64,000 nt of DNA from positions 1 through 64,000 of the forward strand of contig QBML01000009.1 in assembly GCA_003242085.1 (NCBI GenBank). The letters are read 5' to 3'. The stretch is from Pseudanabaena frigida. Its GTDB lineage: Bacteria; Cyanobacteriota; Cyanobacteriia; Pseudanabaenales; Pseudanabaenaceae. Each line of letters begins with the position of its first letter. Position 1 is the first letter of the stretch. Shown one piece after another: positions 35,913 to 43,600 of this stretch. The position numbers were made by a program, and so were the translations under genes. Under the pieces are notes generated by a model. That model was not told the origin of the DNA, ran no database searches, and was given only the letters and a program-made list of their open reading frames with translations.

Positions 35913-37250
35913 ATGCAAACTACTCTTTCCAAAAAACTAGAAAAGAAACAAAACCGCCCATTCAGTAACCCTTGGATAATTGTAGTTTTACTGGTTGTTT
36001 TATTAGGGGGTGGATTCACAGTCTTTCGGATTTTGACTGGTGCAAGTCAAAGCTCAATCGCAGTCGATGACAAAACTAAATCAGTTGAGTCCAAGTCTTT
36101 AGCAATCAAAATTAAAGCTAGCGGTTCAGTAGTACCCATTGAAACCGTCAACCTCAGTCCCAAACAAGCAGGAAAGCTAGTCGATTTATTGGTCGAGCAA
36201 GGAGCTAAAGTTACTAAGGGGCAAGTAATTGCACGGATGGATAATGCCAACCTCTTACCACAGCTTTACCAAGCTCAGGCAAATGCCGCAGCCAGTGAAG
36301 CTAATTTAGCAAGATTGAGAAATGGTAGCCGTCCTGAAGATATTGCGGCAGCACAGGCAAGGGTAGAATCGGCTCGCGGACGATTGGAAGCGGCGCGATC
36401 GCGTCTTGCTTTAAACAGCATGAGAACTTCACGCTATCGAGGGTTACAAACTGAAGGTGCTATTTCCCGCGATCGCCTTGATGAAGTCCTGACCGACGAT
36501 CGTAGTACTCAGGCCGATCTGCTGACTGCTCAAGCTAATTTGGCAGAAGCAACTCGTCAATTTGAACAATCACAAAATGGTAGCCGTCCTGAAGATATTG
36601 CCCAAGCTGAAGCACAGCTTGCCCAAGCGATCGCGGGGATCAGAATCATCGAAGTCCAGATCGAAGACACGATTATCCGCGCTCCATTTACAGGAATAAT
36701 TACTCAAAAATATGCAAATGCTGGGGCGTTTGTCACACCGACAACCACAGCTTCGTCAACAAATTCATCTACTTCTACTTCGATTGTGGCGATCGCCAAT
36801 GGCTTAGAGATCGTTGCCAAAGTTCCTGAAGTTGATATTTCGCAAATCAAGATCGGGCAGGAAGTAGAAATTATTGCCGATGCTTTTCCTTCGGAAGTTT
36901 TTAAGGGTAAAGTTCGTCTGATTGCCCCTGAAGCAATCATTGAGCAGAACGTCACTTCATTTCAAGTGCGCGTAACTTTAGAAACTGGCACGGAAAAATT
37001 GCAATCAGGAATGAATACGGATTTACGCTTTATTGGACAAAAAATTGATAATGCTCTAGTTGTACCAACTGTAGCGATCGTTACCCAAGAAGGTAAGACG
37101 GGATTGTTGATAGCTGATGAGAAAGGTAAACCGCAGTTCCGCCCTGTCACAATTGGCACAACCGTGGACAACCAAACCCAAATTTTAAGTGGTGCAAAAG
37201 TTGGCGATAAGGTATTTGTCAAATTACCTGAGGCAAAAACAAAGCCCTAA
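35913..37250 (+). CDS. efflux periplasmic adaptor (membrane-fusion protein)
   Basis: A 445-aa HlyD/AcrA-family adaptor. It has one N-terminal membrane segment (about 21-42), the barrel-sandwich (lipoyl) halves VNLSPKQAGKLVDLLVEQGAKVTKGQ and IEDTIIRAPFTGIIT, between them a coiled-coil hairpin of Ala/Gln-rich helices in which NGSRPEDIA occurs twice, and a beta-barrel (VPEVDISQIKIGQEVEI). It would link an inner-membrane pump to the outer membrane. No pump or ABC subunit is adjacent. The true start is the ATG at 35913; the preceding TTG is not needed. Confidence 0.85.
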   Translation: MQTTLSKKLEKKQNRPFSNPWIIVVLLVVLLGGGFTVFRILTGASQSSIAVDDKTKSVESKSLAIKIKASGSVVPIETVNLSPKQAGKLVDLLVEQGAKVTKGQVIARMDNANLLPQLYQAQANAAASEANLARLRNGSRPEDIAAAQARVESARGRLEAARSRLALNSMRTSRYRGLQTEGAISRDRLDEVLTDDRSTQADLLTAQANLAEATRQFEQSQNGSRPEDIAQAEAQLAQAIAGIRIIEVQIEDTIIRAPFTGIITQKYANAGAFVTPTTTASSTNSSTSTSIVAIANGLEIVAKVPEVDISQIKIGQEVEIIADAFPSEVFKGKVRLIAPEAIIEQNVTSFQVRVTLETGTEKLQSGMNTDLRFIGQKIDNALVVPTVAIVTQEGKTGLLIADEKGKPQFRPVTIGTTVDNQTQILSGAKVGDKVFVKLPEAKTKP

Positions 37251-37283
37251 AAAAAGGAGTCGCTAAGCGACTCCTTTTTTTAG
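37247..37283. terminator. bidirectional terminator, 17-bp stem, GC-TAA-GC apex
   Basis: The arms 37247-37263 and 37267-37283 are exact complements with A7/T7 flanks. They include the stop codons of both convergent genes. It shares the GC-N3-GC apex of the dispersed hairpin family, which supports the view that these hairpins serve as terminators. Confidence 0.85.
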
Positions 37284-37729
37284 GCGGCATTAGATTGTTT
37301 GAGAGGTTGCCAAGTAACTTGGCGATCGCTACCAACTTCGATCACGATTTTTACTCGTGGATCGCGATCGGGAATCTGGCTCAAAGTCTCTAACTCTTGC
37401 TTAGAGAGGTATTTACCCTCAATCAACCACACTACTAAACCCTTAGACTTTTCAGGCAAAGCATTTAGGCGATACTGAATCGCTGGAGGTAAAAAATATG
37501 TGCGAATATCGGTCTTACCAAGGTGAGAGGGACGCACACCATGAATACCTGTGAGATAGCTATTTACATCACCTAAACCACGCGCAGTAATAAAGAGAAT
37601 TTCATAACCTGCATTTTTCAGTCGAAGTTGGTAACGACCTTCATAACCACCTTCTGGCGGAACTCGCATTGCTAAAGCACCTGCTTTTTCTAGGTCTTGG
37701 ACAATTTTATCGGTTGCAATCAATGGCAT
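37280..37729 (-). CDS. ndhN: NDH-1 complex subunit N
   Basis: NdhN is a peripheral-arm subunit of cyanobacterial and chloroplast NDH-1, which uses reduced ferredoxin in respiratory and cyclic electron flow. The 149-aa protein has the conserved block ITARGLGDVNSYLTG followed by IHGVRPSHLGK, then KGLVVWLIEGKYLS and the C-terminal VKIVIEVGSDRQVTW. The length is slightly short but within range. It is soluble, as expected for a stromal/cytoplasmic-side subunit. It is monocistronic here, with a hairpin separating it from the gene upstream. Confidence 0.93.
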   Translation of the reverse strand: MPLIATDKIVQDLEKAGALAMRVPPEGGYEGRYQLRLKNAGYEILFITARGLGDVNSYLTGIHGVRPSHLGKTDIRTYFLPPAIQYRLNALPEKSKGLVVWLIEGKYLSKQELETLSQIPDRDPRVKIVIEVGSDRQVTWQPLKQSNAA

Positions 37730-37799
37730 GGTGACATCCTATGCTGAACACTAATAGCTATACATTATAAAGCTAACAGTATTTTATACCTAGAAAGCA

Positions 37800-37824
37800 A
37801 AAGGATGCGCGAACCGCATCCTTT
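37800..37824 (-). terminator. terminator of the zinc-ribbon membrane gene
   Basis: A perfect 10-bp stem (AAAGGATGCG) with a 5-nt loop, followed on the minus strand by TTTTGCTTTC. It separates the gene at 37894 from ndhN. Confidence 0.65.
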
Positions 37825-37893
37825 AAAAAACCAATAATCAGAATTGCCGTCATCCTTTTGCTTTGAGAAATTAATAAGGAAAAAAGCTTGGCA

Positions 37894-38277
37894 TTAATCA
37901 ACGACTTGCACATCGATATCGATCGTACCTGGTGGGGTAAGTCGCACAAATTTATTTTGCTGTTCTTGCAAAGGTTCACCGCAGTTAGGACATTGAAATT
38001 GGCTTGCCCTTGAAGCGTTAAAAGTCGCATCGCATACAGGACAATCAGCCGTGACAATGCTACGTTTGATCCACCATTGCAAACCGAAAAAAGCAATTAC
38101 AGGGACAAAAGTAATTAGCCCAATCAAGATGAAGAAAGAGTTAACTAACCAGCCTAAACCGATCGCACTAAATGTCCAAAAAACAAGTAGCGTGGTCAGC
38201 CAAAATCGCACATCTGACCAGCGATCGCCATTTCCGGAACCATTGGGCAGGTTGTTGCCAAATGTGTAGTATCTCAT
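37894..38277 (-). CDS. small zinc-ribbon membrane protein
   Basis: A 127-aa protein with two adjacent membrane segments (about 25-45 and 49-66). A C-terminal zinc ribbon follows (CPVCDATF and CPNCGEPL), then a short tail ending in an acidic IDIDVQVVD. It looks like a conserved protein of oxygenic phototrophs, but I cannot name a function. It is upstream of ndhN on the same strand with a terminator between. Confidence 0.65.
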   Translation of the reverse strand: MRYYTFGNNLPNGSGNGDRWSDVRFWLTTLLVFWTFSAIGLGWLVNSFFILIGLITFVPVIAFFGLQWWIKRSIVTADCPVCDATFNASRASQFQCPNCGEPLQEQQNKFVRLTPPGTIDIDVQVVD

Positions 38278-38464
38278 GAGTATTTGTCCCTGTATTTTCG
38301 TTTTTATTGGCTAGTATCGATCGTAACATTCTTATCTAATGTTGCCATTCTGCCATTGGTATGGATAACCGCAAAATAGTATTTACGGTTTTTAATTTGT
38401 CCATAAAACTTGCTCGAAATCTGAAGATTATGAGGATTTCAGACTCAATAACTTGCGAAATTAA

Positions 38465-38515
38465 AAACTCAAAACTGTTTTGGTGGGCAAAGCCCAGCCA
38501 ACTAGTTTTGAGTTT
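38465..38515. repeat. degenerate palindrome with GC-AAA-GC apex
   Basis: The outer arms AAACTCAAAACT (38465-38476) and complement are perfect. The inner part pairs imperfectly up to the apex GGGC-AAA-GCCC. It looks like a decayed member of the hairpin family and lies 50 bp before the ktrB-like gene. Confidence 0.65.
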
Positions 38516-38567
38516 CATTTAATTAGCGATCGCTATAGAATTAACTTTAAAAATTACGGATATCAAT

Positions 38568-39902
38568 GTGAGTCCCGCTAGAACAATCTGTCTTGGTTTT
38601 ATAGCCGTTATATTGCTCGGAGCATTTTTATTGATGCTACCTATATCCTCTAGCAATGGTACATGGAGCGATCCAATTACTGCTTTATTTACGTCGACTT
38701 CAGCCGTATGTGTGACGGGGCTATCAGTTGTAGATGTGGGCAAATTTTATTCGTTTTGGGGACAGCTATTTTTAACACTACTAGTCCAAGTAGGCGGGCT
38801 GGGCTATATGACTGCAACAACGATTTTGTTGTTACTGATTGGACGCAAATTTAGTTTGCGTGACAAAATTACATTGCAGCAGTCGCTAGATACGCCAGGA
38901 ATTCGTGGTGGTCTGCAATTAGTAAAGTCAATTATTGCTGTAACACTACTATTTGAGTTGACTGGGGTATTTGCACTGATTCCCATTTTTAGCCAAAAAA
39001 TGAGTTTCACAGAAAGCGTCTGGCAATCAATTTTTCATAGTGTAAATGCGTTTAACAATGCTGGTTTTAGTCTTTTTACGGATAACTTGATGGGGTATGT
39101 TAATACGCCAATGGTCAGCATTATTATTGGCTTGTTGATTATATTTGGTGGAATTGGTTATCAGGTTATTTTAGAGGGATATTTATGGCTAAGGACGAAA
39201 TTTTCCCGCCGCCGTGACTACATCTCCTTTAGCTTAACTTTTTGCGTAGCTACGAGTACAACGATCGCCTTACTTCTATTTGGAACTATATTTTTCTGGT
39301 TTACCGAGTTCAACAACAGCGATACATTGGGAAATCTACCATTGTTCGATCAAATTATTGGCGCGTGGTTCCAATCAGTGACTACGCGCACAGCAGGATT
39401 TAACACCATTGATAATGCCAAAATGACTGTAACTGGGCTGTTTATCACGATCGCATTAATGTTTATTGGCGCAAGCCCCGGAAGTACTGGCGGTGGCATT
39501 AAAACTACAACTGCAAGGATTTTGTTTAGTTGTACGGGCGCTGCTTTGCGAGGCAAAGATCAGATTAACTTATATAAGTTGCAAGTTCCTAACGGTCTAA
39601 TTTTGAAAGCAGTTGGGGTGGCGGTTGGTTCTTTATTTACGGTGATCTGTTCGACGGGCTTGCTGTCAATAACCGATCGCAACATTGGTTTTATAAATAT
39701 TTTATTTGAGGCGACTTCTGCTTTTGGCACAGTCGGTTTATCAACTGGGGTTACAAGCTCTTTATCATCTGCTGGAAGACTAGTAATTATTGCCACAATG
39801 TATATTGGGCGGGTTGGGGTACTACTATTAATGGCGGCAATCTTTACTGATTCGCGTCCAAGTTTGATTAAATATCCACAAGAGTCAATGCTGGTTGGAT
39901 AA
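38568..39902 (+). CDS. ktrB: TrkH/KtrB-family potassium transporter
   Basis: The 444-aa ion-conducting subunit of a Ktr-type K+ (often Na+-dependent) uptake system. The four pore-loop repeats are recognisable: TSTSAVCVTGL, NAFNNAGFSL, VTTRTAGFNTI and FGTVGLSTGV, each with its selectivity-filter glycine. It has about eight to ten membrane segments. The start is GTG at 38568. The regulatory KtrA partner follows 177 bp on, separated by two palindromes that could lower its expression. Confidence 0.9.
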   Translation: MSPARTICLGFIAVILLGAFLLMLPISSSNGTWSDPITALFTSTSAVCVTGLSVVDVGKFYSFWGQLFLTLLVQVGGLGYMTATTILLLLIGRKFSLRDKITLQQSLDTPGIRGGLQLVKSIIAVTLLFELTGVFALIPIFSQKMSFTESVWQSIFHSVNAFNNAGFSLFTDNLMGYVNTPMVSIIIGLLIIFGGIGYQVILEGYLWLRTKFSRRRDYISFSLTFCVATSTTIALLLFGTIFFWFTEFNNSDTLGNLPLFDQIIGAWFQSVTTRTAGFNTIDNAKMTVTGLFITIALMFIGASPGSTGGGIKTTTARILFSCTGAALRGKDQINLYKLQVPNGLILKAVGVAVGSLFTVICSTGLLSITDRNIGFINILFEATSAFGTVGLSTGVTSSLSSAGRLVIIATMYIGRVGVLLLMAAIFTDSRPSLIKYPQESMLVG

Positions 39903-39909
39903 TCTAAAT

Positions 39910-39950
39910 AGGTAAGGATAGGCGGCGCTTCGCGCCGCCTATCCTTACCT
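39910..39950. repeat. perfect palindrome, 19-bp stem, GC-TTC-GC apex
   Basis: The arms 39910-39928 and 39932-39950 are exact complements. It lies 7 bp after the ktrB-like stop, between the two subunit genes of one system. It is a dispersed-family member. Confidence 0.85.
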
Positions 39951-39978
39951 TGTAAATCCTTAAGGCTTCGTGTAGTAC

Positions 39979-40025
39979 AAGAAATTTTTAAAAGTGTTGC
40001 TTCGCAACACTTTTAAAAATTTCTT
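39979..40025. repeat. perfect palindrome, 22-bp stem, GC-TTC-GC apex
   Basis: The arms 39979-40000 and 40004-40025 are exact complements. It is followed by GGGTTTTGAGAAAGCGCAAAG and CGCTGTAA, a tail shared with the elements at 12597 (inverted) and 61653. It is the second family member between ktrB and ktrA. Confidence 0.85.
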
Positions 40026-40079
40026 GGGTTTTGAGAAAGCGCAAAGCGCTGTAATAATTAGGAAATAAAGAGAAATTTT

Positions 40080-40856
40080 GTGGATATATCTTCTTTAAGC
40101 TTCTTTCGCAGTCTACGTTCCGAAAATAAACAATTTGCTGTAATTGGTTTAGGGCGTTTTGGTAAAGCTGTATGCTTCACGCTCGATCGCTTAGGATATG
40201 AAGTATTAGCGGCGGACAAAGATGAAGAGCGCGTCAGTCAGATACGAGCTGAGAACTTGGCAGCGCATTGCATTCAATTAGATTCTACAAATCCATTAGC
40301 CTTAAAAGAATCTGGTATTCTCGAAATCGATACGGTAATTGTAGCGATCGGTAATTTTTTAGAAGAGAGCATTATCACGACGCTGAATGTCAAGGAAGCA
40401 GGCGTACATCATGTTGTCGCTAAGGCTTCATCAGAGGTGCATGGCACTTTGCTCAAAAAAGTTGGGGCAGACCTAGTTGTTTATCCAGAAGCGGAAATGG
40501 GCTGTGCCTTGGCGCGATCGCTAACCCAGCGCGGTATCTTGGAGCGTTTTGAGCTAGATCCAGATAACAGCATTGTTGAAGTGATGGTTCCTGAAGAATT
40601 TCATGGCAAAACGATCCTAGAACTTAGGCTTCGTGCCCACTATGGTGTGAGCGTGATCGCTGTTAGCCACGATCAAAAGTTTGAGATTAACCCCGATCCT
40701 AACCAGAAACTAGTTAAAGGCTCGGCGATCGTGGTGATTGGTAGCAACAAAAGTATTAGTCGTCTTCCCATTTCTTGCGATTTGTTTAATCCTGATGGCA
40801 GTTCGGTGACAACTCAATTGCCACTACATCGCTCATCAGAGGTAAAACTCAAATAG
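40080..40856 (+). CDS. ktrA: TrkA/KtrA-family potassium uptake regulator
   Basis: A 258-aa cytoplasmic gating ring subunit. An RCK_N Rossmann domain has the nucleotide motif GLGRFGKAV and the acidic residue in AADKDEE that binds the ribose. An RCK_C domain follows (about 150-225). It would bind ATP/ADP or NAD(H) and gate the KtrB-like channel encoded upstream. The start is GTG at 40080. A C-terminal extension of about 30 residues is Ser-rich and without motif. Confidence 0.9.
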   Translation: MDISSLSFFRSLRSENKQFAVIGLGRFGKAVCFTLDRLGYEVLAADKDEERVSQIRAENLAAHCIQLDSTNPLALKESGILEIDTVIVAIGNFLEESIITTLNVKEAGVHHVVAKASSEVHGTLLKKVGADLVVYPEAEMGCALARSLTQRGILERFELDPDNSIVEVMVPEEFHGKTILELRLRAHYGVSVIAVSHDQKFEINPDPNQKLVKGSAIVVIGSNKSISRLPISCDLFNPDGSSVTTQLPLHRSSEVKLK

Positions 40857-40888
40857 GATAGTCAGTACTAAGCACTGCCTATCCTATT
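40852..40888 (+). terminator. hairpin at the ktrA end
   Basis: AATAGGATAG pairs with CTATCCTATT (40879-40888), with a further short CAGT/ACTG pairing inside. It overlaps the ktrA stop codon. No clean T-run follows, so its strength is uncertain. Confidence 0.5.
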
Positions 40889-40890
40889 CT

Positions 40891-41133
40891 CTAGAATTCG
40901 ATAGTGCTATAACCATCAGGATAACTTAGTTCTTTCCCATTCCATCTAGGTAAATTTAATACTGTAACGATAACTATCAATTTCAGATTTAATCCCAATC
41001 CCCAATCCCTCTAAGGCTTTGCCCCAATTAACCTTCTCTAGGGAATAAGCTTGTTGGGATCTATTTATAGCTCGACCATTAGTTTTTGCCTCAGATTACC
41101 TTGCTCGATAAATAGATGAAGCAGGAGTAACAA
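40891..41133 (-). pseudogene. decayed type IV pilin-like (G/H family) gene fragment
   Basis: On the minus strand the frame reads SEAKTNGRAINRSQQAYSLEK and then LEGLGIGIKSEIDSYRYSI. This matches the pattern of cyanobacterial type IV pilin-like G/H proteins (N-R-x-Q-Q-A-Y-x-L-E, then LGIGIK..T..Y.Y). A stop codon precedes it in frame. A one-base shift joins it to VTVLNLPRWNGKELSYPDG and a stop at 40891. The N-terminal pilin signal is missing. It is clearly broken and too short to be functional. Confidence 0.55.
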
Positions 41134-41252
41134 CTTCAGCGTTTTTTTACGGTGCTTTCATCAGAATCAGCATTTCAAAACGCTTACGATTTATAGCTAA
41201 CTTTACGAATGCTTGTGATATGTGATATTAATTACGCAAAAAACAAAGCATT
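41134..41252. other. remainder of the 40857-41252 gap
   Basis: The gap between ktrA and the NurA-like gene holds the terminator hairpin, the pilin remnant and this A/T-rich leader. I see no further gene, RNA or strong promoter. Confidence 0.4.
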
Positions 41253-42332
41253 ATGGTCACAAACCTTGTAAAACCACTAGCGGAAAATTTTTGGAGCGAA
41301 TACAACATTCGCCTAGAACCTTGGAGTATTGGCTATGATGCACCTGTCAGCATCAATCCCGAGGAGATTCCTACCAGTGACAAGGTAAATACAGAAGTCG
41401 AATTCAGTAACGGTGAATGGCAGCCAATTCGTGCCGCGATCGCGCCAGAGCTTCCCAATCAAATTTTATTTATAGATGGGCGATTACGTCTAGATGCAAG
41501 GTTTTTGGGGCGGAATGATGATGAAATTATCTATGGAGCTTTTGCTACGATCGCCGTTGGCGCGGTATTAGTTGATAGAACGATTAGTCGAGCCAAATGC
41601 ATTGCGACAGAAGTAAAACGGATTATCGCCTTAGGAGGTAATTTAACTGCTCCACCAACCGTAATTCCTTGTCCTGTAAGCGGTCGAGGCGATCTAAAAT
41701 ATGACTATTGCCTCACTAACAGCAATAATGAGCCAGATACACCTTCGCAAATCGTTCAGAGTGCGATGCTTGACGAAGAACTTCGCATTGCTAATGAGCT
41801 GTCTTTAAATAAAGAATTAATCCAAGAAAATACGCTGATCGTGCGCGACGGGCCACTACTCTATCGGGTTTATCAGACTCCTTACGACACAATTGGCTAT
41901 GTCAAAACAATGGGTAAGGCATATCTCAAAGGTGACCACGCACAAATCTTGCGATCGCTAAAGGTAGGAGAGCGCACGCCTATTTTTCGGATTTCTAATA
42001 CTCATGGTTCCAATCTCAGTTGGTATTTGAGATCGGGGAGTAGTGACCTGAACTATAAGCGATTGGGCTACCACGACTTACATGGCATTATTCGCATCGA
42101 TCTTGATGGTGGTATCGATCGCGATCGCGCTAAGGCGATCGCCGATCAAAGTACATATTTAATTCCTCAATACGCATCACACCCCACTCGCGATCCCCGA
42201 GCGCCCCAAAATTTAACGCCTGTCGGGGCATTAGAGAAAGAGCTTGGGCGCAGAATGGGCAGTCGAGAATTGATCTCACGAAGGTTGCGCGAGTTTTTAG
42301 CAGAATCAGCCAATTCCAAACCTTTTAGTTAG
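41253..42332 (+). CDS. NurA-domain-like nuclease family protein
   Basis: A 359-aa soluble protein. It has the acidic/glycine motif FIDGRLRLD near residue 75, a second IVRDGPLLYRV near 207, and a long conserved second half (TIGYVKTMGKAYL, GERTPIFRI, SWYLRSGS, DPRAPQNLTPVGALE). These fit cyanobacterial proteins with a NurA domain, the 5'-3' exonuclease and endonuclease that works with the HerA helicase in archaea. No HerA-like gene is adjacent. The family call rests on pattern resemblance. Confidence 0.55.
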   Translation: MVTNLVKPLAENFWSEYNIRLEPWSIGYDAPVSINPEEIPTSDKVNTEVEFSNGEWQPIRAAIAPELPNQILFIDGRLRLDARFLGRNDDEIIYGAFATIAVGAVLVDRTISRAKCIATEVKRIIALGGNLTAPPTVIPCPVSGRGDLKYDYCLTNSNNEPDTPSQIVQSAMLDEELRIANELSLNKELIQENTLIVRDGPLLYRVYQTPYDTIGYVKTMGKAYLKGDHAQILRSLKVGERTPIFRISNTHGSNLSWYLRSGSSDLNYKRLGYHDLHGIIRIDLDGGIDRDRAKAIADQSTYLIPQYASHPTRDPRAPQNLTPVGALEKELGRRMGSRELISRRLREFLAESANSKPFS

Positions 42333-42706
42333 ACAAATCCTTAGAAAATTTGTGAGATTCAAAGCTTCGACTACGCTCAGCCAAAGGTTTATGCTGGCTG
42401 AGCGTAGCCGAAGCCCTGAGACTGATGAAGTGTCGAAGCCTCTCTCGTATCATTGAAAGCAATACAAGTTTTGCTTAGGACATAAAACCCAAATAAAGAA
42501 AGGGGCGCTTCGCGCCCCTTTCTTTATTTGGGTTTTGATTTGTCCGAACTATCTCTTGCATTGCTATAGGATTGCTATAGATATATTCCAGACAAACCTA
42601 TATATTTTTATGTAACTTATGAGGTTTAACATAGAGAAATATAAAAGTTCGATCTGCAAATTTCTGTATTGAGTCTGTGTACGATTAGTTTTTAGTAATT
42701 ATCAAA
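42333..42706. other. intergenic region filled with repeats
   Basis: It contains two GGCTGAGCGTAGCCGAAGC-type blocks (about 42355-42450), which recur with the same order before the element at 4042, and then the TATAGC element at 42456-42568. The last 130 bp are A/T-rich leader of the FecR gene. I see no gene. Confidence 0.5.
42456..42568. repeat. MITE-like element ending ATTGCTATA, inverted copy of the one at 4042
   Basis: The left end GAAAGCAATACAAG and right end CTTGCATTGCTATA form imperfect TIRs. The centre is a perfect 25-bp stem (42484-42508 with 42512-42536, apex GC-TTC-GC) with AAAACCCAAATAAA outer arms. The flanks match the element at 4042-4146 in inverted orientation, while the inner stem (GAAAGGGGCGC here, TAGAGGTGGCGC there) differs yet is symmetrical in each. 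Confidence 0.75.
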
Positions 42707-43600
42707 ATGTTTCAAAAAAGGGAAATGTATAGAATCCCAAATTTAATTCTTATAACGGTTTTAGGGATTTTAATAGATATCTCGGGGAGTACTTTAGTAT
42801 CTCAAAAAGACCAAAGAGTTGAAGCACAAAGAGGCATTCAAGTTCGTACCGATCAGTGGTTAAAAGTCGAGCAAGTTACAGGAAATGCTACATATCGAAA
42901 TTTGTATAACTATGCTAATCGTCCCGCCAGAATAGGCGATCGCTTACAGTCCGTTAGCGACGAGATTTCGACGGGAGCGAATAGTTCTGTCGTTCTAAGT
43001 GTAGATACAGGTATAGGCACGATCTATGTCGCAGAAAATACAACTATCAAGATTAATTCTTTTCGGATCGCGGCAGACAACGGGCGAATTACGAATTTGT
43101 TGGTTCCCCGCGGTAAGGCAAGATTGCAAATTCGTAAATTTACTAATCGTGGCTCTCAGCTTAATATTCAAACCCCTGCGGGTATAAGCGGTGTACGCGG
43201 TACCAAATTCACGGTGATTACTAGACCAAATGGCAATATGGTGCTGTCAACACTTGAGGGTAAAGTCGCTACTACTGCTCAAAATCGTACAGTAATGGTT
43301 CCAGGCGGATTTCAAAATCTAACGGTTGTCGGTGAACCTCCATCGATCGCCGTACCGATTAGCAACGATCCGAGTTTGCGATATGTAATCAATAGACAAG
43401 CTAATGGAAATGGACGCTCAATTTCGTTAGTAGGCTACACTAATCTTTTTAATACTGTTAAGGTAGATGGAATAGAACAATCTTTAGATCGCAGTGGAAA
43501 GTTTTCCGTACAATTACCTGCACCTTCGAGTCTAAAAATCCAAGTAAAGGTGGAAACCCCTCAGGGAAGAGTACAAGTCTATGAGATTCCAATTCTCTGA
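42707..43600 (+). CDS. FecR-domain exported protein
   Basis: A 297-aa protein with an N-terminal signal or anchor (about 7-24) and a FecR domain (about 45-210). Its typical beta motifs are GDRLQSVSDEI, GRITNLLVPRGKARLQI, GVRGTKFTV and STLEGKV. Cyanobacterial FecR proteins are probably periplasmic signalling or envelope sensors rather than iron-citrate regulators. The 3' end overlaps the CHASE2-GGDEF-EAL gene by 20 bp, which implies translational coupling and a shared pathway. An ATG at 42725 is an alternative start. Confidence 0.85.
   Translation: MFQKREMYRIPNLILITVLGILIDISGSTLVSQKDQRVEAQRGIQVRTDQWLKVEQVTGNATYRNLYNYANRPARIGDRLQSVSDEISTGANSSVVLSVDTGIGTIYVAENTTIKINSFRIAADNGRITNLLVPRGKARLQIRKFTNRGSQLNIQTPAGISGVRGTKFTVITRPNGNMVLSTLEGKVATTAQNRTVMVPGGFQNLTVVGEPPSIAVPISNDPSLRYVINRQANGNGRSISLVGYTNLFNTVKVDGIEQSLDRSGKFSVQLPAPSSLKIQVKVETPQGRVQVYEIPIL

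Noticed and set aside
37773-38096. 107-codon frame overlapping the zinc-ribbon membrane gene on the same strand
   Set aside because: It runs in another frame of the real gene and through its terminator; the alternative product has no recognisable features.
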